From Thalassotalea euphylliae (lineage in GTDB: Bacteria; Pseudomonadota; Gammaproteobacteria; Enterobacterales; Alteromonadaceae), in NCBI RefSeq assembly GCF_003390335.1, contig NZ_QUOU01000001.1:3906001-3970000 (forward strand): a DNA stretch of 64,000 nucleotides, written 5' to 3'. Positions 41,716-51,800 of this stretch are shown piece after piece. The first letter of the stretch is position 1. Each line of letters starts with the position of its first letter. The notes under the pieces are model-generated. The model ran no database searches and was not told the origin of the DNA. It saw nothing but the letters and a program-made list of their open reading frames with translations. The translations under genes were made by a program, and so were the position numbers.

Positions 41716-43941
41716 ATGACGTTATTCACTCGTGTCGCACTCACTCTGGGCTGTGCACTGGCATTGCAACCTGTGTATGCCGAACAGCTTTCATTAGCGC
41801 GTATTCACAGCTCACCATCCCTGAGCGGACAAACCCCTAAGTCGCTAAAATTTTCACCCGATGGCCATCGCGTCACTTACTTGCAAGGGAAGAAAGAAGA
41901 CTTAAACCGCTACGATTTGTGGGAATACAATTTAGCTGACAAGCAACACCGTTTATTGGTTGATTCCAACGATATTTTTTCTGGCCCTGAAACCCTCTCA
42001 GATGAAGAAAAAGCACGCCGCGAACGCCAGCGTGTTTATGGCTCAGGCATTATGGAATACACCTTCTCTAGCGATGGCACAGCGTTGTTGTTTCCACTTA
42101 ACGGCGATGTCTATTACTACAGTTTGACCGACCAAGCCGCACGCCGTATTACAGAAACGCCAGCGTTTGAAACTGACGTAAAATTCTCGCCCCAAGGCAA
42201 CTATATTTCATTTATTCGTGAGCAAAACATTTTTGTTTACGAGTTAGCGTCAGGCAAAGAGCGCCGCTTGACCAAAGACGGTGGCGGACTCATTAAAAAC
42301 GGCATGTCTGAATTTGTCGCCCAAGAAGAAATGGGGCGTATGACAGGCTACTGGTGGGCACCTAACGAGCAAAACTTAGCGTTTTTACGGGTCGACGAAT
42401 CCCCTGTACAGGTGGAAATTCGCAATGAAATTTACGCGGAAGAAATTAAGCTGATTGAGCAGCGCTACCCAGCAACTGGCACTAACAATGTTAATATTCA
42501 GCTGGCAACTGTTGATGTCAAAGGTAAGCGTATTCGATTTGTCGATACAGGCGAAGAAAGCGATATTTACCTGCCACGTGTTAACTGGATGCCAGACAGC
42601 CAACAGCTAACCTATCAGTGGCAAAGTCGCAACCAACAAACACTTGAGCTGCGCAGCTACAACATCAAATCGCGTCGCCAGAAAACTTTGCTTACGGAAA
42701 CCTCAGATCACTGGCTAAACCTCAATGACGATCTAACCTTCCTCAGCGATGGCAGTTTTATTTGGGCGTCTGAGCGCGATGGCTTTAAGCACCTTTATCG
42801 CTACAATAAAAAAGGCGAGTTACAAGCACAACTGACCAAGGGTCAATGGGTGGTTGACAGTGTAAAAGCCGTTGACGAAGCAAATGGTTGGGTGTATTTC
42901 ACCGGTCGTGCCGATACGCCACTTGAACGCCATCTATACAAAGCGCCATTGTCGGGTAAATCACCCGAGCATGTCGCTCGTGTCACTAAGCGCAACGGCT
43001 ATCACGATGTCACCATCGCTGGCGACTTTAAAACCTACCTAGACGATTACTCAAGCATTGCCCAACCCAAGCAAGTGAGCTTGCATCAAATTGGTGGTGA
43101 GCATTTAACTTGGCTTTCTGAAAACAAGCTTGATGAACAGCATCCACTCAACCCGTATTTGAGTGACTGGGTGGCACCCGAATTTGGTTCACTCGCCTCA
43201 GATGACGGTCAGGCGAACCTGTATTACAAACTCTACAAGCCAACCACTATGGCACCGGGTAAACAATACCCAGTTATCGTGCGCGTTTATGGCGGTCCAC
43301 ACGCACAGCGCGTTACCAACCAGTGGGGCAGCAAAGAGTACTTAACCCAGTATTTAGTGCAACAAGGCTATGTGGTATTCCAGCTCGACAACCGTGGCTC
43401 CAACTATCGCGGTACTGCATTTGAGTTTCCAATTTACGAGAAGCTAGGCGATGTTGAGGTGACCGACCAAATTACAGGTGTGAAGTACCTGCATACCTTG
43501 CCTTTCGTCGACAAAGAGCGTATTGGTATTTATGGCCACTCTTATGGCGGCTACATGGCATTAATGGCGATGTTCAAAGCCGGCGATTACTTTCAAGCAG
43601 GGGTTTCTGGCGCGCCGGTTACCGACTGGATGTTGTATGACACACACTACACCGAGCGTTACTTAAATCACCCACAAGCTAACCAAGCAGGTTACGATGC
43701 GAGCAGCGTTTTTCCTTATATTGATGGCTTATCTGGCGATCTCTTGGTATATCACGGCATGGCCGACGATAACGTGCTATTTACCAATACCACTAAGCTG
43801 ATCAAAGCGATGCAAGATAAAAACAAAACGTTTGAACTAATGACCTACCCAGGCAGCAAGCACAGTATGCGTGGCAAAGCAGTGAAAGTGCATTTGAATA
43901 GCACGATTGTGAATTTCTTTAATCGTCACTTTCAGCCATAA
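41716..43941 (+). CDS. dipeptidyl peptidase IV-type S9 peptidase
   Basis: A 741-aa exported serine peptidase. A signal peptide (MTLFTRVALTLGCALALQPVYA) is followed by the DPP4 eight-bladed propeller, including the acidic EE-containing segment EFVAQEEMGRMTGYWW that binds the substrate N-terminus. The C-terminal hydrolase domain carries VFQLDNRGSNYRG, the nucleophile GHSYGGYMA, Asp in GMADDNVLF and His in PGSKHSMRG. It should release X-Pro (X-Ala) dipeptides in the periplasm, useful for protein scavenging. Followed by a strong palindromic terminator; monocistronic. Confidence 0.93.
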   Translation: MTLFTRVALTLGCALALQPVYAEQLSLARIHSSPSLSGQTPKSLKFSPDGHRVTYLQGKKEDLNRYDLWEYNLADKQHRLLVDSNDIFSGPETLSDEEKARRERQRVYGSGIMEYTFSSDGTALLFPLNGDVYYYSLTDQAARRITETPAFETDVKFSPQGNYISFIREQNIFVYELASGKERRLTKDGGGLIKNGMSEFVAQEEMGRMTGYWWAPNEQNLAFLRVDESPVQVEIRNEIYAEEIKLIEQRYPATGTNNVNIQLATVDVKGKRIRFVDTGEESDIYLPRVNWMPDSQQLTYQWQSRNQQTLELRSYNIKSRRQKTLLTETSDHWLNLNDDLTFLSDGSFIWASERDGFKHLYRYNKKGELQAQLTKGQWVVDSVKAVDEANGWVYFTGRADTPLERHLYKAPLSGKSPEHVARVTKRNGYHDVTIAGDFKTYLDDYSSIAQPKQVSLHQIGGEHLTWLSENKLDEQHPLNPYLSDWVAPEFGSLASDDGQANLYYKLYKPTTMAPGKQYPVIVRVYGGPHAQRVTNQWGSKEYLTQYLVQQGYVVFQLDNRGSNYRGTAFEFPIYEKLGDVEVTDQITGVKYLHTLPFVDKERIGIYGHSYGGYMALMAMFKAGDYFQAGVSGAPVTDWMLYDTHYTERYLNHPQANQAGYDASSVFPYIDGLSGDLLVYHGMADDNVLFTNTTKLIKAMQDKNKTFELMTYPGSKHSMRGKAVKVHLNSTIVNFFNRHFQP

Positions 43942-44000
43942 AATGACGATTTAGCAAACTATATTTAACAAACTATATTTAATAAACTATTTTAAAAAGC

Positions 44001-44030
44001 AAAAAGGAGTCATATGACTCCTTTTTTATT
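44001..44030 (+). terminator. terminator of the DPP4 gene
   Basis: A full palindrome aaggagtcatatgactcctt with A-rich left and T-rich right flanks (aaaaa / tttttt), so it can act in both directions. Confidence 0.9.
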
Positions 44031-44113
44031 TTCTCAAGCTGCGCTTTATTAATTGATGAGATAAAGCTGCGCCGTTGGCTGCCTAAAAGTACGTTAGCTG
44101 AAATTCAGCCTGC

Positions 44114-45556
44114 TCAGCGGTTTGAGATAAGTACTCTATTTTTACCTTGCCCCACACTAATGGTGTCACCAACGTTTAAGGTGTAATCAACATCATTTAA
44201 CGGTGGAGATGCATCCAGTAGCACAACGTTAGGGGTTGTCTCTGTTGAGACATCAACTTTGACCAAACGCAACAAGTAACCTTGCTTGTTCGCCTGCAGG
44301 CTATGGCTAGCATCCGCCAGTTCAATATCCCCGTTAAGGCTTTGGCCGTAGTTGCTGTTGTCAGGCGTTGCCAAGGTAATATAAGTCAAAATTTGCTCGT
44401 ACCCAGTAATACCAGTCGACTGCTCTAACAAGGCTTTGAGCACTTGGCCATTAGCCAGCTGCACTTTTTGTGTTTGATAAACCGAAACCGCATCAAGATT
44501 AACCCCCAATAGCTCTTTAGCAGAAGGTGACAGCATCAACGAACAATCCGCATTGCCCATAACCGAAAAACAGTCGCCATAGGAGAGGGTATCGCCAACT
44601 GTTGGCGAGTAGGCTAAATCATCGCGCACTCTGGTTGAGAATGCTTCTGTTTGATGAACATCAACCCCTTCATCATGAGCTTGGTAACCCAACGCATGGA
44701 TAAATTCATGTGCAAAAATGCGATCAAAGCGCGAAATTTTTAGGCTATCAGCCAAGTAAGGATTGTGGGGGTAAGGAAACCCTTGAGTTTCAGGATCTGT
44801 TGGCGCATTGAAAAAGACGAGCTCTTGTTTCAGCCCTTCAATTGCCGCTAATTTCGGCCAAATGGGTGTTTCACCAGTGCCCGCTCCCCAGAAAGAGCCC
44901 GATGTATTTTCGCTGTTAAAACTCGTTCTCAACACCACAATATCGGCGCGATTCAACATTTCGATATTGGCACTGTCTTTTATCCACGCTGACTGAACAA
45001 GGGCATTTGACTCAGGATAGTTACCGCTATTTGCGTTGTAGGCCAGCATCTCTTGGCTCGATTGGGCAGACTCATACTGAGCGTAACTGACTTGATAGCT
45101 GTTAGTGACCTGATTATATGCCAACACCTCTTTGACCAAATCAAAAGATGCGTCAATTTCATCTTGGCGCAATGCTCGCTGATCTGTGGTATGCGAGTGC
45201 AACATTAACACATTTATTGTTCGACCAATGCTGATGCTGGAGTTCGGTTTTAAAGTCGGTTGTGATGACTGTCCATTGCCAGAGTCTGAGCCATTACCAG
45301 CACCTGAATTATCACCAGCACCAGAATTATCGCCAGCACCTGAATTATCACCAGCACCTGAATTATCACCAGCACCTGAGCTATCACCGTTGCCCGAATT
45401 CCCGCTACTGCTAGAGCTACCGCCTGAACTAGCGCCGCTATTATCCGAGCCAGCAGAAGGGTCTGGCGCACTCGTATTTGTCGAGGCACTGCCAGAATCA
45501 CCGCTACCACCGCCACAACTAACGACGCTAAGCGCCATTAGCGATACTAAAAACAA
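44114..45556 (-). CDS. putative metzincin-like zinc-protease lipoprotein (start interrupted)
   Basis: The 480-codon frame encodes a lipoprotein signal (VVSC, Cys at residue 14), a Ser/Gly/Asn-rich linker with five GAGDNS-type repeats (61-90), and a protease-like domain. The zinc motif HEFIHALGYQAHD (283-295) has the HExxHxxG core, but its third ligand (H294) is one residue later than in standard metzincins. A Met-turn-like SYGDCFSVMG ends at 334, recalling gametolysin (M11) proteases. The frame begins with TTG; the natural-looking start is an ATG at 45568 with GAGG upstream, but its fourth codon is TAG. It could be a fresh pseudogene, weakly expressed from TTG, or the stop could be suppressed. 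Confidence 0.6.
   Translation of the reverse strand: MFLVSLMALSVVSCGGGSGDSGSASTNTSAPDPSAGSDNSGASSGGSSSSSGNSGNGDSSGAGDNSGAGDNSGAGDNSGAGDNSGAGNGSDSGNGQSSQPTLKPNSSISIGRTINVLMLHSHTTDQRALRQDEIDASFDLVKEVLAYNQVTNSYQVSYAQYESAQSSQEMLAYNANSGNYPESNALVQSAWIKDSANIEMLNRADIVVLRTSFNSENTSGSFWGAGTGETPIWPKLAAIEGLKQELVFFNAPTDPETQGFPYPHNPYLADSLKISRFDRIFAHEFIHALGYQAHDEGVDVHQTEAFSTRVRDDLAYSPTVGDTLSYGDCFSVMGNADCSLMLSPSAKELLGVNLDAVSVYQTQKVQLANGQVLKALLEQSTGITGYEQILTYITLATPDNSNYGQSLNGDIELADASHSLQANKQGYLLRLVKVDVSTETTPNVVLLDASPPLNDVDYTLNVGDTISVGQGKNRVLISNR
45287..45376. repeat. 18-bp tandem repeat in lipoprotein linker
   Basis: Five in-frame 18-bp units encode GAGDNS (four exact at protein level, the fifth GAGNGS). Such repeats change copy number by slippage without breaking frame. 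Confidence 0.85.
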
Positions 45557-45849
45557 CTATTTATACATCAAACACCTCGTTGCTACTGCCATTTTAAAAC
45601 ACTGCTTATCTCGCAAGTGTCACTGAGTAAATTTTGCTTTTGGATAACTTCACTCTAATTTAGTCAAGCATTGTTACAAGCCATACAGACAAAACATAAA
45701 TATTAAACAAACTAACGCTTGGATGTTGTGTTAACTCATTCACAATTGATAACCATCAAACAAAGGCTAAATTCAACCCGCTTAAACCGCACGCAAAATA
45801 CACAGCTAAGCCCTATCAAATGATATAAACATAAGTAACAAATACGGGA

Positions 45850-46101
45850 TTATTTAAACCACACCTTGCCGCCAATCATTTTATACGCAGGTGTGCCACG
45901 AATCAGCGTTTCACGGGCAAACACTTGCTGACAATTAGGGCACTGACAAGGCGCATGAGTGAAGTCTTTGGTAATACGCTCTTTAAAGCATTTTACCAAC
46001 GCCCCTTTACCGCCTTTTTTATACTGAAATAAGGCGCTATTACACTTACTGCAATAAATATCGACAGACTTTTCCGGTAGCTTTTTACGAGGTTTAGCCA
46101 T
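45850..46101 (-). CDS. small zinc-ribbon protein
   Basis: An 83-aa basic protein (start MAKPRKKLPEKSV at ATG 46101) with two cysteine pairs, CSKC near residue 17 and CQCPNC near residue 52, forming a likely zinc ribbon, and a basic N-terminus. No family name comes to mind. The ending AYKMIGGKVWFK is compact and strand-like. Single gene between the lipoprotein gene and the oxidoreductase. Could bind nucleic acid or protein; function unknown. Confidence 0.65.
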   Translation of the reverse strand: MAKPRKKLPEKSVDIYCSKCNSALFQYKKGGKGALVKCFKERITKDFTHAPCQCPNCQQVFARETLIRGTPAYKMIGGKVWFK

Positions 46102-46332
46102 TGACAAGCAAAGATAACGAAGAACAAAACAAGGATTTTACGCGAGCTAATTTACGAGCGCTATCATTCACAGCAAAAGCGAGCGAGCTGGCAATCAATA
46201 ACTGGCAAAAACAGCCTGTCGTTATTCAAAAATTGTATTACCGTTAATAGATTACCTGATAACCCGTTACTGGCATGATGGTTATAATGGAACAACAAAT
46301 TATTATTAGCAGCTAAGCATAAAAGGTAGAGT

Positions 46333-47343
46333 GTGATGCAAAATCGCCAAATCGTATTATCAACACGCCCTGATGGTATCCCGGGCCCAGAGCACTTTTC
46401 AGCAAAAACCGCCGAGCTAGAGTTAACACTGGCTGAGGGGCAAATTGCCGTTAAAAATATTTACCTATCGATTGACCCAGCAATGCGCGGTTGGGTATCA
46501 CTAGAGCCAAACTATTTACCACCGGTGCAAATTGATGAAGTCATGCGTTCAATTTGTGTCGGTGAAATTGTCGATTCGAAACACCCTGATTATGCCAAAG
46601 GCGACACGGTTTACGGCATTTTCGGTTGGCAAGAATACTGTGTGTGCGAACCTAACCCTATGGTACGCAAAATAAACCCAGATCTCGCACCAATTTCAAG
46701 TGCACTGGGCGCACTAGGACCAAATGGTTTAACTGCCTACTTGGTGCTTAATGAGCTGGGTAAAATTGAAGCGGATGAAACCGTATTAATTTCAACTGCC
46801 GCTGGTGGCGTAGGTAGTATCGCTGGTCAAATTGCCAAAATTAAAGGCTGTAAAGTCATTGGTTTAACGGGTAGCGACGACAAAGTTGAGATGTGCGTTG
46901 ATGAATTTGGCTACGATCACGCGCTTAACTACAAGACTACCGAAAACTTAGAAAAAGCCATTGCTGAGCTTGCGCCAGAAGGCATCAACGTATTTTTTGA
47001 TAACACCTCTGGCGCTATCGCCGATGCCGTATACCCTAACCTAGCGATGAACGCTCGTGCGCTACAAGTCGGCACCGCTGCCGTTGAAAGCTGGGAGCCA
47101 GAAACACCATTAGGCCCACGCCGCGATCGCCATATCTTAACTAAGCGCTTAACCGTAATGGGCTTTGTCTTGATTGATCACACCGCTAAAGCGCCAGCCG
47201 CATTGCAGCAACTTGCCCAGTGGTACACGCAAGGCGAATTAAAATATCGCGAAAATATCACGGAAGGGTTGGAAAATGCGCCGCAAGCACTCGCCGACTT
47301 ATACAAAGGCGTAAATACAGGTAAGCAATTGATTAAAATCTAG
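46333..47343 (+). CDS. NADP-dependent MDR oxidoreductase (CurA-like)
   Basis: A 336-aa zinc-independent medium-chain dehydrogenase/reductase of the leukotriene B4 dehydrogenase/curcumin reductase group, which reduces the C=C bond of conjugated enones using NADPH. Visible: YLSIDPAMRGWVS near residue 43, the nucleotide-binding AAGGVGSIAGQIAKIKG near 155, and FDNTSGAIADAV. E. coli CurA has similar length. GTAGAG precedes the ATG. Monocistronic with a downstream terminator. Natural substrate unknown. Confidence 0.88.
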   Translation: MMQNRQIVLSTRPDGIPGPEHFSAKTAELELTLAEGQIAVKNIYLSIDPAMRGWVSLEPNYLPPVQIDEVMRSICVGEIVDSKHPDYAKGDTVYGIFGWQEYCVCEPNPMVRKINPDLAPISSALGALGPNGLTAYLVLNELGKIEADETVLISTAAGGVGSIAGQIAKIKGCKVIGLTGSDDKVEMCVDEFGYDHALNYKTTENLEKAIAELAPEGINVFFDNTSGAIADAVYPNLAMNARALQVGTAAVESWEPETPLGPRRDRHILTKRLTVMGFVLIDHTAKAPAALQQLAQWYTQGELKYRENITEGLENAPQALADLYKGVNTGKQLIKI

Positions 47344-47502
47344 CACCTTGACCAAATTAAGTCAGTGAGCGCTAGAGTGAGCCAACGCTGGCTAGATAAA
47401 ATATCTAGCTAGCAACTCAAGGCTGCCGGATCGCTATGCGTGTTAGGCTTTTTTATCGTGAGCAAATATGAGCTAACGTGAGCTGAGAAGTTTTGAGTAA
47501 CA

Positions 47503-47538
47503 AAAAGGGCGCTTAAAGTTTTCTTTAAGCGCCCTTTT
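47503..47538. terminator. bidirectional terminator
   Basis: Perfect inverted repeat aaaagggcgcttaaag / ctttaagcgccctttt with a short loop; it serves both the oxidoreductase gene (plus) and the convergent OmpA-family gene (minus). Confidence 0.92.
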
Positions 47539-47566
47539 ATTAATCTACAGCTTATCTAAGTATTCG

Positions 47567-48850
47567 CTATTTTTTTACAGGTAATAGCAATTCTTCTTTT
47601 AAGCTCAATTCAATACGACGATTGAGCTGATGAGCTTGCTCATTATTCGACGTATCAAGTAAATCACTCTCACCTTTGCCCTGCGTGTTAATAATTTCAG
47701 GTTTGATCTGATATTGCTCGACCAGTATTTTAGCAAGTGATTGTGCTCGTTGCTCTGATAAGGTTTGATTGTAAGCCTTACTGCCGGGTGCTGACGTATG
47801 ACCCGTAACGGTTAAGCTATTGACCCGATACTTATTCACAAATTCTGCTAATTCAGCAATTTTTTCAAAATAGCTGGGGGCGATTTCAGCACTGTCATTG
47901 GCATAGCGTACTACTAAGTTAAAGCTGGCTTGTTGCGGCTGCATTAAGGTGCAACCGTCACTATCAACCTGATAGCGGCTATCACTTTGCGCGCACTTAT
48001 CTATATGATCGAACACGCCATCATTGTCAGTATCTTGCTCTAGCACTTTTACTGGCTGTGGTTGTTTTAATAGTGTCGATTGCGAATTTACTGAGTTAGT
48101 CGAGTTTTTGTCCTCGTTAACCACTGGCTCAGATTTTTGCTTCACAGTATGAGTCTTGCCACCACCAAAGTAGTAACGTATACCCAAGTTGAATACCTCA
48201 TTGTCGTCACGACTTAGGTTGACCTGAGAAAAGCCTAAATAGGCTTGCCAATTGTTTGCTACGCGATAGTTAAGCTCAACGCCATACCAGATATCTTGAT
48301 CTGACACACTGTCTTGCCCCACACCCTGTCCTGATTCACGCGTTTGATAGTCACCACGCCAATCAAAATACCCCAGCTTACCCGATACTTTAAAGCGCTC
48401 TGACAATGGATACGACGCCACGACATTAATGGTGCCACCTTCCGCAGATTGTGGGTAGATATGCTCGACATTATCGTAAAATGCATCAAGGTCAGCCGTT
48501 TGCCCGGTAAAATCAACGCTGCGATCACCCAAATCTAGATAACCAAGCTCAATGGCGAAGTAAGTATTAAATTGATAGCCGATAAATGCTGACCAAGCAT
48601 TGCCTTGATCATCAACATCGACCACATCAGCATCAAGCTGAGATTGTTCGAAAAATCGCTCAACGTCGCTGCGACCCACATCCGTTTTGGCAATACCAAC
48701 ATCTGCGCCAAGGTACCAACCAAGTTGATTGTCACATTGTTGATAATGAGCGTCTTGCGAATCACATTGGCTGCTATCAGCCATCACATGACTACTGGCC
48801 ATTACGCCCGCTGATAAAATGCTGGCGGTTATCAGGTTATACTTCTTCAT
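47567..48850 (-). CDS. OmpA-family outer-membrane protein
   Basis: A 427-aa protein: signal peptide (MKKYNLITASILSAGVMASSHVMA), an eight-stranded OmpA-like barrel to about residue 230 (GWYLGADVGIAK at its start, NLGIRYYFGGG at its end), a linker, a TSP3-type calcium motif (DTDNDGVFDHIDKC) and an OmpA C-terminal domain (about 305-420). The peptidoglycan-binding loop reads GHTSAPGSKAYNQTLSEQRA: the conserved arginine is present, but the usual Asp after GHT is Ser. Its ATG lies 3 bases after the stop of the giant gene upstream, whose stop overlaps this gene's AAAGGA site, so the two are translationally coupled. Confidence 0.9.
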   Translation of the reverse strand: MKKYNLITASILSAGVMASSHVMADSSQCDSQDAHYQQCDNQLGWYLGADVGIAKTDVGRSDVERFFEQSQLDADVVDVDDQGNAWSAFIGYQFNTYFAIELGYLDLGDRSVDFTGQTADLDAFYDNVEHIYPQSAEGGTINVVASYPLSERFKVSGKLGYFDWRGDYQTRESGQGVGQDSVSDQDIWYGVELNYRVANNWQAYLGFSQVNLSRDDNEVFNLGIRYYFGGGKTHTVKQKSEPVVNEDKNSTNSVNSQSTLLKQPQPVKVLEQDTDNDGVFDHIDKCAQSDSRYQVDSDGCTLMQPQQASFNLVVRYANDSAEIAPSYFEKIAELAEFVNKYRVNSLTVTGHTSAPGSKAYNQTLSEQRAQSLAKILVEQYQIKPEIINTQGKGESDLLDTSNNEQAHQLNRRIELSLKEELLLPVKK

Positions 48851-48853
48851 TAC

Positions 48854-51800
48854 TTATCCTTTTGCTTGCCACTTTAAGCGCGCGGTTAATAGTACAAGCA
48901 GCAATAACATCCATAGGTTAACACTACCGCCACCTTTGGTTTGTGCCTGAATTTGTGTTAATGGCACAACCTTGATTTGCCATTGCCCTTGGCTTTGATT
49001 ACCCACTGTGTCCTCAACGATATAATTAATCAGCACTGCCCCAGAGAAATTGGCCGCAGGGGTGAAACTTGCCTGACCATTGCTGTTGAAGTTCACTTGG
49101 CCTTGCTCAGCATTTACTTCAACACGCACTAGCGTTAGCGTATCGCCTTCTGGGTCGGTGTCATTTTCAAGCAAGTTAATGGTAAGTTCTTCACCTTGGT
49201 TCATCTCACTTTGCTCACCACTTACTTGTGGCGCATTGTTTGGAATAATGCTGAGTGTCACTTCGGCTTGTGCCGTACCGCCTTGGCTATCAGTAATACC
49301 ATAGATAATGACCACATCACCGTTATAGTTTGGCGGTGGAGTAAAGTGCAGCTGCTCATCAACAATGGACACTTCACCTATGTTCGCCGTTGCTGAGCTG
49401 ATTGTTAGCACATCACCATCGGCATCGCTGTCATTGGCCAGCACATCAAGTGTGATTTCTGAATTAACCAGTAAGGTTTCGCTATCGTCCTCAGCAACCG
49501 GGAGCTGGTTAGCTGTTTTCAATACGCCGACGTAGCCTGGATCAACAACAGTGCCATTAGCTTCACCGTCATCATCGTTAACCCCACCATCTTCAATCAC
49601 CATTTGCACACACCAGTGACCCGGCGTTAAACCCGGTGTCCAAACACTGTTGTTGTCAACCGCAGGCGGCGGACAGTAGCCCGGCTCACCAGCTGTAGAC
49701 CACAAGCTGTTGTTGGCATCTTCAATAAAGTTATGCCAACCTTGCGCCAAATTAAATTTACGATAGACAGGATTTTCCGGCACAGGGTTACGCTGCGGCA
49801 TAACGATTGCGTAACTGCTGCCCTGAACAGGCAAACCATAGGCAATATAATCAAAGATACCGCCAATATTAGTGGCTTCGGTATCTTGAGTCAGCTGGTC
49901 ACCTTCGTTAGCCACATCGTTATCTGTGATTTGAGCACCACCGGTTTCCCCCATTAAAGTGAACTCACCACGGCGCAAACAAACGCCGGCTTGCCCTTCG
50001 ACTAAGTAAGCATTGGTAACAATTGCTTGCTCAGGTAAGACATTACACTCTGGTGTTGCATCCAGATAATCTGCAATACCGTCGGCATCACTATCACCAA
50101 AGCCCTCCTGATTATCAGGGATCAAATCGCCATCAGTATCCGCGTCAGTTAGCTCTGGTAGTTGACCGACTAACTCAATATAAACAAAAGAGCTAGCAGA
50201 CTTAGCTGGTACGCCATTATCGGTAACTTCGACATCAATACGATACAGTCCAGCGGCAAGCTGTGTGGGATCAAAGCTAAAAATGTCGGGGTTAGTACTA
50301 GTGTTGGTAACACTTGCATCGTTTATCTGCCATTGGTAGCTGTGTTCATCAGCGACATTTGCGTCGGTAACACTGGTGCGAATAACGACTTCACCACCAT
50401 CGGCGGTAATCAACAAACGTTCTTGTGCTTGCTGACTAACATTAAGTGTAACTTGCGGAGCGATGTTACCGTCACTGATCGTGATGGTATGAGTAGATTT
50501 ATCACCTAAATTGACACTCGAATCTAAGCTTACCACCAGTGTTTCGTCGCCTTCGCTGTTGCCGTCTTCGGTAATTTTTACCGCTATAGAGGCATCCGTA
50601 CCTTGCTCGATAACCAGCTCACCTGACACGAGATTATGATCGTCACTATTGGCAGTACCACTGACGGTGTATGGCACAACCATAGGATACACAGGAGCAT
50701 TGCCGTTTAAGTGAACACCAATAGTTAAACTCTGCCCCTCACTGGTAATTTGATCTTTAGCAAGTGAAACAAGCGGTAAAACACAGACTTTCTGCACGGC
50801 AATACGTGTATTGCCCTCGCTATCGGTTGCCTGCCAAGCGGCTTCATTTAAACCCGGCGGGAAAAGTGAAATACCGTCAACAAGCGATACGGGAACTGTA
50901 TTACCAAAGCGGTCAACCGCTGATGCTTGCCCTAGTTCAACACGCGTATACAGAGCGTTAGCATTAACCGTAAACTCGCCACACAAGTCTTGCGGTAAAG
51001 TGATTTCAGGTGCGAGGGTGTTGTCAAAATCAACCAATACTTGAGCTGATGCTGTATTGCCTGCACTATCTTCAATGCTGTAGTTAACTACAAGCAAACC
51101 GCTCACCCCTTGGTAAGGTGTAAACTGCACTTGCTGATTGACGACTTGAGTGTTACCAAAATCAGACGAAGCGCTGACAACTGATAATTCATCATTCTCA
51201 GGATCTGAATCATTTGCTAAAACATCAATTGTTGTCGTGTTAATAGTGCTGATCGTAACACTATCATCAACGGCAATCGGCGCTTTGTTAACCGGCTTTT
51301 CACTCACGGTCACCTTAACGCTGGCCGAGGCTGAGCCTCCTTTGCCATCACTAATGCTATAGGCGATAGTGTCTTCACCATGGAATGATTGTTCTGGTGT
51401 ATAGTTCAATGCGCCATTGGCCAGAATAACGACATGACCATGGTTGGCAGCAGCACTGCTGACGACTAATTCATCGCCATCAATATCACTATCATTAGCA
51501 AGTACATTGACTGGGTTATCAATACTGTTTTGCTCAACCGTCACACTGTCATCTAATGCCTGCGGTGCATTATTAGCAGCATTTACAGTAATTGAAACCC
51601 TCGCTTGATCAGAAGCGAGCTGGCCATCATTCACGGTAAAGGTAAAGCTGTCTTCGCCAATATAATCTTGGTTTGGTTGATAAGTTAACGTGGCACCACT
51701 GCCCGTTAAAGTACCATTGGTTGGTGGGGTTGCCACTAGGTAAGTTAGACTGTCACCATCGACGTCACTGCCTGTAAGCGTAATCGACTCACGGGTATTT

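Noticed and set aside
45186..45626. 146-codon plus-strand frame rich in PAPELS repeats
   Set aside because: It is the antisense of the 18-bp repeat and lipoprotein signal; the Pro/Glu/Leu pattern is simply the complement of GAGDNS codons.
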